From assembly GCA_944989445.1 (NCBI GenBank), contig CALYLW010000053.1, positions 398,501-462,500 on the forward strand: a stretch of 64,000 nt of DNA, in the 5' to 3' direction. Positions 21,446 through 31,839 of this stretch are shown here, in pieces. Source of the DNA: Ampullaceana balthica. Lineage: Eukaryota; Mollusca; Gastropoda; Lymnaeidae. Every line of letters starts with the position of its first letter. Within the stretch, counting starts at the first letter, position 1. Both the position numbers and the translations under genes were made by a program. The notes under the pieces were generated by a model that was not told the origin of the DNA, ran no database searches, and worked only from the letters and a program-made list of their open reading frames with translations.

Positions 21446-22170
21446 AATGATTAAAAAGCAACTTAAGAAATGGCCTATGTTATTCCGACTACAAAAAAAG
21501 AACATAGCATGTTCAATTCGCAATTCATATTAATTAGCGTTTTCAGGATCACCTTATTAAATTTAGTTAACTTCTGTTAATAAGTTCGGTAGCGGAAGTT
21601 TATAATGTATATGTATATATATAATATGTATAGCTTATGTAAAATTTTTAAAAGTGTAAGTTTATTGACATATAGCGCCAATAAATTAAATTATAAATGT
21701 TATATATGAAATGTACTTTCTAAAATACTTGAAAGAAACTAAAGCAGTCGTATTAAAATTAAAAGGTATTCAAGAAAATGTGCGCACCGTATTTAGACAA
21801 TAATAATAAATGGTTATAGAAATATTCTGGCTTAATAAAAAGTCTGCTCATAACAACTGGACCAAAAATAACTCTAATTTTGTCATCTATTTATAGTTGT
21901 TCTAACATGGAAATAATATTTGAATTGTTATATATTTGTGTCTACATTTACGATAAAATCTTACTGATGTATGCAATTGGTATAATATCATAAAGGAATG
22001 AACTTCTTTTTTGAGTCTCTTTCATTGCCCAACAGATGTTTTTTTTCTAAAAAATAAATAAATTATCTTCCACATTTAAAAAAAACAAACAAAAAACAAA
22101 TCAAATGTCTGTTAAAAATCGAATGTGAAACAATGACAATGATTGATTTTAATAAATATAAGTAAAAAAA
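21446..22170. other. unassigned AT-rich spacer
   Basis: Contains short TA-rich tracts near 21605. No gene or repeat boundary recognised. Confidence 0.35.
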
Positions 22171-22460
22171 GATTTCTAAAAACCACGTTTTTATAAGCGG
22201 ACTAAAAAGAAGAAAAGTATATATAAAAGTAAAAGCATCTGTACCGTCGGCTTTTGTTGACATCTGTGAGTTCGCCCCGTGACCACATCACAATGTTTTT
22301 AAAACGTTGGGCAGGCGCTTGTGAGGTGTTTGGTAAAATAAATAGAGGTTAAAAAATATTTTTAAAAACCAGGTTGTTATAAGTGGACTAAAAAGAATCA
22401 AATAAATAGAAGTAAAAAAAAAGATTTTAAAAAACCACGTTTTTATAAGCGGGCTAAAAA
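22171..22460. repeat. short dispersed repeat cluster
   Basis: The motif aaaaaccacgtttttataag, followed by cggactaaaaagaagaaaat, occurs at about 22179 and 22432, with a variant (caggttgttataagtggac) at 22372. An inverted relative lies at 31784-31830. The piece around 22297 (gttgggcaggcgcttgtgag) resembles one end of the MITE at 31564-31722. Probably decayed copies of one MITE family. Confidence 0.5.
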
Positions 22461-22495
22461 GAAGAAAATAAGTTAAAACTTATTAGTTCAAATAC

Positions 22496-23033
22496 TTCAT
22501 TTAATACAAGAAGCTTTGTTAGGTCCCCTACTCTTTTTAATTTATATAAATGAAATACCATAAAGCACCTCATCAGGAACAAAAGATAAGTTTTTTGCTT
22601 ATGAACAATTAAATCAGAAAAAAGTAGCAAAATCTTACAAAAAGACCTAGATGAATTATTAAAATGGGAAACTAACTGGAGTATGTCATTCTACCCAGAG
22701 AAGTTTCAACTGTAAAGAGTAACAAAGAAAAAGATACAAATACATTGAAAATATTTCATCATGGAAAACAACTAATCCAAACTACAGATGCAAAATACTT
22801 AGGAGTAATAATAAATGAGAAATCATCATGGAATCCCCATCTCTGAAGTAATTAAAAAATAAAACACAACCTGAGGCTTTATAAAGAGAGAGGATAGAAG
22901 AACAAAGAGCAAAGAAGTAATAATACATATGGCAATTAATTCTAACTTAAAAATACAACACACAGATAATCTTAAACAACCTTCAGATAGACATAGGCAT
23001 AAAAACAACTTTCTTATTTCCAATATGAAGATG
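22496..23033 (+). pseudogene. LINE reverse-transcriptase fragment (GATAA-tailed family)
   Basis: In broken frames one reads L-L-G-P-L-L-F-L-I-Y-I-N-E-I-P, K-F-F-A-Y-E, L-K-W-E-T-N-W-S-M-S-F, A-K-Y-L-G-V-I-I-N-E-K-S-S-W-N-P-H and finally S-N-L-K-I-Q-H-T-D-N-L. This is the order of reverse-transcriptase palm motifs and the C-terminal region of a Jockey/CR1-like LINE. The catalytic F-A-D-D has become F-A-Y-E (22594-22605) and several stops occur. Its C-terminal words match the LINE ends at 48505-48853 and 58544-58759, so it is probably the same family. It abuts a second LINE at about 23034. Confidence 0.75.
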
Positions 23034-23035
23034 TT

Positions 23036-23665
23036 ATACGACAGCAAGGGATAGGCCAGATAAATGACATTTGTGAAAGATTTGATGAATTATGTGCCAC
23101 AACAGATCTGGTCCTTGGTGGGAGTATTTTCCAGCACAAGAGAATACATAAAGTTAAATGGGTCTCAACGGACATGCAAACGCTGAACCATATATGTATT
23201 GGAAACAAAGTCATGCGATCTCTCCAAGATGTATGTGTTATGAGGGGGCCTGATGTTGCCTCAGATCACCATCTACTTGTTGGCAGGCTGAAATTAAAGC
23301 TAACAAGGACATTACACTGAGCAATCAGCATATAGGTTTCGCTACAACACATGGTAGACAAACAAGTTGGAATGGATGCTGATGTCAGAATAAGTATTGG
23401 GAAGGCAAGGACAGCCTTCAAACAACTCAAGAATTTTTGGGTCTCCCGAAACCTAAGAAGCGATTTAAAAAGAATCTCCAACGCCATGGTGAAGCCTGTG
23501 CTGCTATATGAATCCGAGACATAGAGAACAACAGCCGTAAACTTGATCAGAATTCAGTCCTTTATTAACAATTGTTTAAGAAGGAATCTCAGGACACAAT
23601 CAGGAACCTGGAACTCTGCAGCAGACAAGGCCAAAACCAATAGAGGAAGAGATTCTCCGATATTG
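23036..23665 (+). pseudogene. RTE-like LINE, left part (endonuclease and RT C-terminus)
   Basis: The first 270 bp translate as endonuclease C-terminal sequence of RTE-like LINEs: I-N-D-I-C-E-R-F-D-E-L-C, L-V-L-G-G-S-I-F-Q-H-K-R-I-H-K, S-D-H-H-L-L-V. It then jumps to D-V-R-I-S-I-G-K-A-R-T-A-F-K-Q-L-K and M-V-K-P-V-L-L-Y-E-S-E-T, so most of the reverse transcriptase is deleted. The frame is interrupted at 23666 by a hAT transposon and continues at 25904. It is the same family as the minus-strand copy at 3635-4209. Confidence 0.8.
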
Positions 23666-23673
23666 GAGTAGAT

Positions 23674-25895
23674 CAGGGGTGCGCAACCTTTGGGCTATTG
23701 CCGGCCGCATAAAAAATACTTCTACAACGGCCGCAAAATTTTTTAAACTGAAAAACAAAACGTTCACTATCAAAAATTTACCTCTCGTAATAGTCAACAC
23801 GAGATAATAATGACATATTCCTAATGTATTTTAGGCAAACACAGTGCTTAATTATTTAAAACGTTCTGCGAATTCCAACAACAGAGCTTCGAGGACGACT
23901 GAAAAGACCGTAGCCGGAATGTCATCTTTTCTTATTACAATTACATGGCTCTCGATTAGAGCGGTGAGTTGTGGGAAACGATAGAGATTGAGCTGTTGGA
24001 TATGACTTTGTAGCAGACGACATTTGTCACAGAAATCCTGTACTCTTCTGTGCATGAGGCAAATTTTTGTTCCTTTGCCTTGCAGAGACTCATTGAGGCA
24101 GTTGATATAAATTAACAAATTTACAAGGAAGGCTAGAACCAGAGATGTTAAGAAGGCCTGGTTCTGCAGTGGGCAGTCCTAGTTTTTCATGGCACAAAAT
24201 TCCAGTATTTCTTTTCGTAGCAGCAGAACACGGCGAGATGTTTCTCCCTGAGACAACAAACGAACGCTGGTGTGTTGCAGAATATCTTCAGCCGGCGAAT
24301 CATTAGTGTAAATGAATTTACTTTGTATGACTTGGCGGCGGTGAAGAACATTCGCCCGAATGAAAAGGATAATGCGATTCACATCCTTCAGAATGTTATC
24401 CAAATCAACAGCTTTAGAACACAGCGCTCCTGGTGAATAATGCAGTGCAGATTTATGAGCTGGTCATTACCGTGATCCTTCAACACATAATCGGAAAATC
24501 TACCCACGAAGCCATTTTGCTTACCAACCATGGCAGGCGCGCCGTCTGTACAGATGCCTCGCAGGTTCTTCAGATCAACGAGCGAGTCGATGCAAGCTTT
24601 TTAAACTGCCAAAATATATCTTCTCCTCGAGTTTGAGTAATTAGTTTCTCCATGGAGAGCAGATCCTCGCACAATTCAAATGTTGGGGATAGGGAGCAAA
24701 TTAATGAATATGAGTAGCTGCGCTGAATCTGAAATGTCCGTAGATTCATCAACAGCAGTGCAAACAGGATGTCCTCCTTGTTAATCTTTGCCTGCGTGGA
24801 GAGCCTCAGCTGCTCGGCAATCGGCGCTGCACGGTATCGCGCGACACTGGAATCAAAGAATAATCCATTTCCTTATCCGGATGAATGCACTTAACAACAT
24901 CCATGATACAACTTTTCACGAGTTCCCTATCGGAATAAGGCTTTCCAGTGTCACGAATAAGATAGGCCACTCGATAGGCGGCTTCACTGCGCTTATTCGT
25001 AGTCTTAACAAAAGCAGACATGACCGAAGTCTGGTATCGAACATTCCTCTTAAGATTTTCTACTCAGATCTTCCTTGAATCACCTTGTACTGTGCATAGT
25101 TGTGTGATGCGTGTCGGCGAAAATGTTGCTTGGCATTGTCCCCTTTGACAGTTTTCACAACATCGCCGCAGATTAGACACTGCATGAAATGGTTATCTGT
25201 ATGTGCCATAAAGAAATGTAACTCCCATTTTACATTAAAGCTCCGCTTCTCTTCTTCCAATGTTCTTTTCCTTTTTATCGACATGATGAGTACTAAGGCG
25301 GCACGGATAATATTATAATTATACTGTAACTAAGCGTACAAGCTGTATAATTATGATACAATTAATCGTTTTCATTAAAATTAAACGCTTTTTCACTGTT
25401 ATGTTTATTCACTGCTATGTCGAGAATCTGTCTGAATTTCTGGTGCAGCTGCCAGCTAAGAGTGATACTTGTACACAGGCCTCTGACTCTGGGTATTTGC
25501 GTGTACTGTAGCAGCTACTGACTACTGAAGTTGACCGATGGGTTACACGGTTACACATAGCAAGCACGATACAGCGAATGTGCGCATCACACGCTTTCGG
25601 CGCGCTTCTATATTAGGCTACTAAACTTCATGGCCTGCCCTAATTAGCTACAGCGCGACAAGAGCTATTTCAATGTCTATGAGTCCTAAACACTGCAGCA
25701 AACGCTACAGCTGCCGGAGTCGTAATTTGCTTTGCAATAACAAGTGCTTAAGAATGAATATTCGATATTTCTTTTACAACTTTACATAATATATTGCCAA
25801 ATTGCAAATATTTGACGGCCGCGGGTTATTATAATTAAAACAGATTTCCACGGCCGCACATTTTCGCCCCCACGGCCGCAGGTTGTGCACTCCTG
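23674..25895 (-). mobile_element. hAT transposon inserted in the LINE
   Basis: Ends CAGGGGTGCGCAACC and GGTTGTGCACTCCTG are inverted repeats (13 of 15 match). They are flanked by GAGTAGAT (23666-23673) and GTGTAGAT (25896-25903), a 7-of-8 target duplication. Removing the element restores the LINE reading (E-E-E-I-L ... W-I-G-H-T-L-R-K). Length is 2222 bp. It holds a decayed minus-strand transposase. Confidence 0.95.
23852..25284 (-). pseudogene. hAT transposase, decayed (GTF2IRD2/ZBED-like)
   Basis: Read right to left the pieces are in the order expected for a hAT transposase. 25284-25060 has a K/R-rich start, then W-E-L-H-F-F-M and a C-L-I-C-G ... H-F-R-R-H-A zinc finger. 25021-24806 gives R-S-E-A-A-Y-R-V-A-Y-L-I and S-R-D-T-V-Q-R-R. 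24752-24570 covers a middle part. 24403-24179 has D-N-I-L-K-D-V-N-R-I-I-L-F-I-R-A. 24118-23852 has V-Q-D-F-C-D-K-C and A-T-V-F-S-V-V-L-E. Such words occur in transposase-derived GTF2IRD2/EPM2AIP1-like proteins. Frames are broken between pieces and the C-terminal dimerisation region is not seen, so it is inactive. Confidence 0.75.
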
Positions 25896-25903
25896 GTGTA
25901 GAT

Positions 25904-26170
25904 GGATTGGCCATACGCTAAGAAAACTGGCCTCCAACACAACAAGGCAAGCCCTGAAATGGAACCCCAAGGAAAAACGAAAGAAAAGTCGTACATGAAT
26001 TTTCATGAAACACTTAACAACGAGAATCGGAAGCAGACATTGAGAAAATTGGCTATGACTGGAAGATGCTGGAGAAGTTGGCCTAGGATAGGGATACATG
26101 GTTTACCATCGTATATGTGGCTTAAGACCTTGGATTGAGCGCAAACGTTACGATGATCGGCGGTTGCCAC
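25904..26170 (+). pseudogene. RTE-like LINE, right part after the hAT
   Basis: Continues the LINE split at 23666: W-I-G-H-T-L-R-K, S-N-T-T-R-Q-A-L-K-W-N-P, and after a frame change a decayed version of the ending seen at 3655. It ends near tacgatgatcggcggttgcc, comparable to the tail of the copy at 3635. Not functional. Confidence 0.75.
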
Positions 26171-26734
26171 TCGTGAACGTGAACGGCTCCACCTCATTCA
26201 ATAATTCCCTTCAAAATCAAATTAATTTGTTGATATTATTGTATACGTTCAGCGTACGCAATGTGGGGAAGAGTTGCAACAAACGCTAATTACTTATTTA
26301 TGATCGAACAGGAATGAGAGAGAAGTGGAAACCTTATCGCTCAATGGTACATCAGGTAGTTACCAAGGAACAGTACCCCTAAAGAAGCTATCAAGAATGT
26401 TTAATGAGTTTTTAAGTCGACGCCACTAGTCAACGTATTCATTCCACATAGGACCGCGTTTATTAGTGTAAGTGTAACTCAGTACAGATAAATGAAACCT
26501 CCAAATTTGTTAGTTTTTTTGTTGTTTTTTTTTAAAATTGGTAGGGCATTGGAAGTTAGGTTCTGGGTAATGAATCTGGTCCATGGAATGGTGTGCTCTA
26601 AAATGTAATCTTATTAAGAACAACAATAACTTTGAGATAACACAACAACTTTTATACCATGTTTATTCCAAAGCGATATTCAGACTTCTAGATACTCGTG
26701 ACAGTTGAGGATGTTTCGGTCGGTCGGCATCGCA
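26171..26734. other. unassigned spacer
   Basis: No gene recognised. The part next to 26735 may be the 3' tail of the LINE fragment on the minus strand. Confidence 0.35.
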
Positions 26735-26930
26735 AGACGATAGTGTATCACTGTTGGGTTGGGTTGCAGTTCCTCGAGTGGCTGTGCAGTCCTATCCTTG
26801 AGTGACAGTCTTTACCACAGCTTTTGCACACGAGTTCTGTGCTTCCCAATGTTTTGGCCTTTCTCCTAGCTCTTTTGTCTGTAGCCTCCTCCATCCCTCG
26901 TTCATCGGCTACTATACTAATCTTTGTAAA
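26735..26930 (-). pseudogene. LINE C-terminal zinc-finger fragment
   Basis: On the minus strand one reads R-R-K-A-K, then V-C-K-S-C-G-K-D-C-H-S-R-I-G-L-H-S-H-S-R-N-C-N-P, then a stop shortly after. A single C-x2-C ... H-x3/4-C finger of this type closes the ORF2 protein of a LINE family; a frameshifted version of the same words ends the copy at 60739-61158. Only this terminal part is present. Confidence 0.75.
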
Positions 26931-27204
26931 AAAAATTTACAATCCTCAAACACAGATTTTATCCTTAACAAATTTGGCTGCGCTGTGAAGGTTAGATATC
27001 TACGCGGCCACGCAGCTTAAAGGGAGCATTGCTTGCAAGACACGTTAGAATTGCTAACACTGTCATTCACGAAATTAAGTCGATAAAGACTATTTAAAAA
27101 TATTTTTTTACGAAAAGTTTCTAATGAAATATATTTGTGTCTATGTAGATTAATTTTAAATGTACTTATCTCCATAAAACGCTAAAGCCGTTTATGGATT
27201 GACT
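26931..27204. other. unassigned spacer
   Basis: AT-rich, no recognised feature. Confidence 0.3.
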
Positions 27205-28358
27205 AAAAAAATCATCCATATTTGACGTCACGCAAATTTGGCCTATTTTTCATCCCCTCCCCCCTCGTCACCCTAAAAATTTAGCCCCCCCCCCGGCCCC
27301 TTCAAATATGACGTCACAAAGCTTTGCGGGCCCCCCCCCACCTTAAAGCCGTATTTTCTATTTGAAAATGAGCATGTTTCAATTCACTTTTTTGGTCATT
27401 TAATTGAGTAGTGTAAGTCTGCATTCTAATATCGTAACACGCGTGAAGCCATGTACAACGTCATTAAATAAATTGTAAGCAATCAAATATTTCAGGGAAA
27501 CTTTTATTTAAAATTGATGTGACGACACGGTTCCAAGACGTCATGGTTCCGAAAAGCATTGTCCTCTGCCTCTACGCACGGCTCGAACCACGAGAAGGGT
27601 CGCGCGACTGGGTGCCACCTGAAACGAACAACCCTGGTGGGCAACGCCGAATACCATTTAGGTGCTAGTTAGTCATATATGATTACAGTCTCTGTACGGA
27701 CCTTAGACAGAGCATCAGATGCAATGTTGATGATGAAAACGATATTACCCGTTGAGGGTCGGGATATCCGAAGTGACCTGTGAGAGCTAGGCCTACTGTT
27801 AACTGTTTAGGGCCAGGAGTGCAAGTATGGATTATCAAAAGGTACCGCAAAAAACTTATCGGACGTCAGCTCTGTGGTAACCTTCCGACAGGGTGACACC
27901 CTTAGTTGATCACTTTGATGATCCCCCGTCTAGCGACACTCCTTGGATAATAGACTCGTTTGCTGAACCGGGGTGGCGCCGAGGTTGTAGCGAGTCGAAG
28001 TAGCGAAAATCCACCCTCCTTTGTGAGGTCAACTTTCGTAGAAGGCGTTTTTCGAGTGTGTTCTTAGATGTCTAGGTGGCCCCACTCAGAGGAGACCACT
28101 CCGGGGGGGGGGTGTCCCTAGCATTAGTTCCCTTGTGGAGGGGGGCATAGTGGCTTGGATAGTTTTCCGTGAAGACCTGTGAAGATCAATAAGCTCAGGG
28201 GTGCTGATTTCCTTCCACATGTAGAATGTGACGTCACAGTTCTTAAACACCCCCCTCTTCACAAATGTGTGACACCCTCCTCCCCCGGGCACGTGACCAA
28301 TGTTCCCCTAGAACCTTCGAGGGAACATTGCATATGACATCATTTATGGATGGACCTT
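27205..28358 (-). mobile_element. MITE of the CCGTCCATAAATGACGTCAC family, split by an insert
   Basis: In inverse orientation the left part (27205-27516) has tttgacgtcacgcaaa, C-runs, aatatgacgtcacaaagctt, tgaaaatgagcatgtttc and aatatcgtaacacgcgtg. The right part (28234-28358) has acgtcacagttcttaaacac, ttcacaaatgtgtgacac and gacatcatttatggatgga. Between them lies a 701-bp GC-richer block. A perfect 10-bp inverted repeat CAATGTTCCC/GGGAACATTG sits near the right end (28298-28307, 28321-28330). Confidence 0.75.
27525..28225. mobile_element. GC-richer insert of unknown type
   Basis: The composition differs sharply from the surroundings. It is bounded by the 8-bp direct repeat ATGTGACG (27517-27524 and 28226-28233), which suggests a target duplication. 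I see no inverted ends and no coding frame. An LTR-type solo element or an unrelated insert are both possible. The 8-bp repeat could partly reflect the MITE's own tgacg motifs. Confidence 0.45.
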
Positions 28359-28605
28359 TAGATTTTGGAAGGTTACAGAAAAGCATTTTAAAATGGTAGC
28401 GTGTATCATCTCGTCATGTTTGTGTAAGAAATTGTGTTTCTAGCATTAAAGAGCTACAAGTATGTCGAAGTAGTTCGAATGCACAGAAGAGCGCCGCCGC
28501 AATCATTATTTAACTTTAATTAATTTTTGTTGTTATTTTTAGCCTGTTTTAAAAGTAATTTTACGCTCAAGGAGAAAAAATGAAGAAAAAAAATGAAGAA
28601 AGGAA

Positions 28606-28832
28606 TAACTATCACTAAACCTACCCCTAACCCTAAAACATATCACTAAACCTACCCTTACCCTATTAAAACCTATCACTAAACCTACCCCTAAAACCTA
28701 TCCCTAAACCTACCCCTAAAACCTATCACTAAACCTACCCCTAACCCTAAAACCTATCACTAAACCTACCCCTAACCCTAAAACCTATCACTAAACCTAT
28801 CCCTAACCCTAAAACCTATTCCTAAACTTAAA
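28606..28832 (-). repeat. telomere-like minisatellite
   Basis: About eight imperfect units built from ctatcactaaacctacccc and taaccctaaaac, with occasional ccctaaccctaa. It resembles a degenerate TTAGGG-type array but is not pure, and it lies amid interspersed repeats, so it is better called an interstitial minisatellite. Confidence 0.85.
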
Positions 28833-28910
28833 ATGTGATAGTGATTCTATCAGGGACAAACCCATGAAAAAAAAATTAATTATGTTTTTAAAAAATGTAA
28901 AGTTAAGAAA

Positions 28911-29010
28911 GAAAAAAAACAACGCCCCCAACTAAAAATCGAACCCCAGACCTCTATTTCAGAGGTCGGTCGCTCTATTAATTTGACCAACGAAACTGCT
29001 GACAAAATTC
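28911..29010 (-). mobile_element. tRNA-derived SINE
   Basis: On the minus strand there is a tRNA-like head: gttggtcaaattaatagagc, an anticodon-arm-like GACCTC-TGAAATA-GAGGTC hairpin (6-bp stem, 7-base loop), and a B-box-like GGTTCGATTTT, then agttgggg and a T-run. The loop lacks the expected U33 and the head is not a canonical tRNA. The copy at 39898-39985 ends in the same way (gggttcaattttcagttggg, then T-run), so these are two members of one SINE family. Confidence 0.7.
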
Positions 29011-29643
29011 GTTCTTTTTAAAATTATAATAAGAAGGCTATAAATATAACGCTAACTCTTTTAATTTAAGAAACATGATTTATCACTCTTCAATTTTAAG
29101 AAACAAGATTTATTACAAACATGACGAGATTATACACACTACCTTTTAAAATGAATTATCAACATTAACTTCCGGGTCATCGTGGCAATCCCGGGAAATG
29201 AGTAACACAATGAGAAATGGAAAAAAAAATATTTTGAACATTGATAACCCTTATTTATTTAGGACTTGTAAAAGAAGCCTACCTATTAAATTCAGTTTAA
29301 AACTACCTATAGTTTAGAATAATAAAGATTTTTATTTTTATACTTAACCTATCAAGTTTTCCCCTTATAAACAACACAAAGAATCAGATCATGAAAACAC
29401 GATCATAACGGTAGTCTTGCTCAAATCTACGAAAGTAGTGACTGAATATTCTGTTCATTTGAAACAAGATTTACCATGTGGCCTACTGATAATATGGACC
29501 GGGACGATCAGAAAAATTACTTTTCCCAATCTCAAAATTTGATTGGCACACTCACCTCGTCAAAGTACCTTTTCATGACGGGAGTAGATTTTTAATTATT
29601 TTTTAAATATTGTTCTTTTTCGCTCGCCACTGAAATAGTTGAA
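29011..29643. other. unassigned spacer
   Basis: AT-rich, with an aagaaac-type doublet near 29065 and 29097. No gene recognised. Confidence 0.35.
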
Positions 29644-29996
29644 GGGGCCGTCCACAAATGATGTCACGCACCGGGGGGAGGGGGCGCACACATTTGTGAC
29701 GAAGGGAGGACGTGTTTAAGAAATGTGACGCCACATAAAAAAGCGCAACTTTAAATAAAAGTTCAACTTAAATATTTGATTGCTTCCAATTTATTTAATG
29801 ACGTTTTAAATGGCCTCACGCTTGTTACGATGCTAGAGTGCAGTGTGCAGGCTTTACACTAAATAATGCTCATTTTGAAATAGGGGGGGGGCGCAAAGCT
29901 TTATGACGTCATATTTGAGGGGGGGGGGCTAACTTTTTATTACCACGTGTGGGGGATATCTGCAAAAATCACGTGACATCATTTGTTGACGGTCTC
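29644..29996 (+). mobile_element. MITE, CCGTCCATAAATGACGTCAC family
   Basis: Starts GGGGCCGTCCACAAATGATG and ends acatcatttgttgacggtct. Family landmarks are present in order: G-run, acatttgtgacgaag, aatatttgattgcttcc, cttgttacgatgctag, G-run, tatgacgtcatatt. Confidence 0.85.
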
Positions 29997-30387
29997 TTAA
30001 TCACAAAAAGTAGTTATTCTAACTGCCAATGAACGTCTCTATTACAATACGTGATTAAAATGTTAACACTCATTGAAATTAAAAAGTAAAGAAAATTAAA
30101 CTTAATCAAACTACACTGAATACAAATGTAATTTGGTTAAAAATTAACAACATGCAATAGGTTGAAAACTAAAGTACTTCTACTTCTAAAAACTGTAGAA
30201 TGAAAGCTAAAAAAATGAAAATATTATACTTACCGGTAATTGTACTTATGCTCAAGTTCTATAATAATAGACAAGTGCAGATTTTTTTTTAAAGGGTTTT
30301 TCGTCACAAATTTTAGTATACTTATCATATTATTGCTTATGCTTATTAAAACTTATCATAAAATAGGGCAAACAAAAACTAAACACT

Positions 30388-30812
30388 AAAAAACGCAATA
30401 TTTTCCCACTACTACTAATTATAAATTCTGCAATTTTCGTTGAACTAAGTTAATTTAAGTAAAACAATTTTTAAAAAAAAATTCGTTAGTCAGACCTACT
30501 ACCACTACTAAATATAAATTCTGTATTGCTAGCTAACAAATATAACGCATTTTTAAATTGTTTTTCTGTTGTTTTTTTTAATAATAAATTTTTTGTTGTT
30601 GCTTTAAAAAAAAATAATTAAGTTTATTTAAATTATATAAAAAAATTTTTGTTGAAAATCAGTTAAATTGTGGTAGTCACACCTACTACCACTACTAAAT
30701 ATAAATATATAAATTCTGTAACAAATATAACGCATTTAATATTTTAAAAAATTTGTTGAACTAAGTTTATTTAAATAAAACAATTTTTAAAAAAAATTCT
30801 GTTAAGTTCTGG
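30388..30812. repeat. degenerate local tandem repeat
   Basis: The words cctactaccactactaaata, taaattctg, aaatataacgcattt and aactaagtt(t/a)atttaa recur around 30400, 30495 and 30680. The spacing is uneven (about 90 and 185 bp). Non-coding. Confidence 0.65.
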
Positions 30813-30939
30813 TAGTTAGTTATCTCAAAGGGGTTTAATCAGTAGTAAAAATAGTGAGAATAGTAGAGAAAAGTGTGTCAATAGCCCATCTAACTGGAAT
30901 TTCGCAAATTTGCAAGGCCAACGCTGATGTGGTACATTA

Positions 30940-31560
30940 CCAGTTTTGTATAGTAAGTAGTATAGTATAGTTTGTATAGTCACAAAACAGTTACTAGAAA
31001 GATATCTTACATTTTGCATTAGAATTAGTCATTAGCTTAAATGGTATTGATTATTGATACACTTTATAGCTAACTTAAGTCTTAAATGCTTGAATGGCTT
31101 GATATAAAACTAGATACGACCAGCGGCGTAGTATATTCCACAGACTTTGCCATGCCATAGTCTAGTAGTCATAGATGGTGCAAAGAAAGGGGGCAGGGAC
31201 AAAGAACGGACATAAACTACAGCACGAAGAAATCAAAACAACGCCAGTGAAAATCCAGGGGGGTAGGGAACGCCGACACATTGTTGGTCTCAAGACATGC
31301 ACCATGATGTGCACTGCGGTTATTTAGCCTTTTTGTCCCCTCGCATCAACCTTGCTTGTCAATCATAAACTACTGTGATTGGCCGACCCTACCAAGGGTA
31401 ATTTGTCATGCTTATTTGCACTTGTCTTATGCTTCTTCTCGTGAATTATATAAATAGATAGGCAAAAAGTTTTAAGATAGAAAGATTTTACTATGAATAA
31501 CAGAATGCACAAGTAGCATTTCTGTAATTGATGGAAGATGAGAATTACATTTTTATAATT
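30940..31560 (+). repeat. segmental repeat shared with 46430-47040
   Basis: Long collinear similarity to 46430-47040, including cattttgcat, tattgatacactttatagct, aaactagatacgaccagc, actacagcacgaagaaatca, gacacattgttggtct and tatttgcacttgtcttatgc. The content is non-coding. The pair suggests a duplicated chromosomal segment. Confidence 0.75.
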
Positions 31561-31563
31561 AAG

Positions 31564-31722
31564 AACGTGGGGCGGGTGCTTATGAGGTTTTATATATGCT
31601 GTTCACTCATTCTCTCACTTATATATCCTCTAAATTATAAATCTTTAATTTTATACCAAACACCTATCTTTGTGTTGTATTTCTAAATTAGAAATGGGAT
31701 TTTGAAGCACCCGCCCCACGTT
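31564..31722. mobile_element. MITE with perfect 18-bp inverted ends
   Basis: AACGTGGGGCGGGTGCTT (31564-31581) and AAGCACCCGCCCCACGTT (31705-31722) are exact reverse complements. The 159-bp element has an AT-rich interior. A decayed relative of one end is near 22297. Target duplication unclear. Confidence 0.8.
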
Positions 31723-31839
31723 TTTAGTCATATTAAATCAAACTACTTGAACTTATAAGTTTTTAATTATTTTTTTCTTTTTAGTCCACTTATAAAAACG
31801 TGGTTTTTAAAAATCTTTTTTGACCTCTATTTGTTGCCT

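Noticed and set aside
28606..28832. True telomere
   Set aside because: Units are impure and the array is bounded by ordinary interspersed repeats on both sides.
28921..29005. Functional tRNA gene
   Set aside because: The head is tRNA-like, but the anticodon loop lacks U33, the acceptor stem does not close, and it shares its tail with a second SINE copy.
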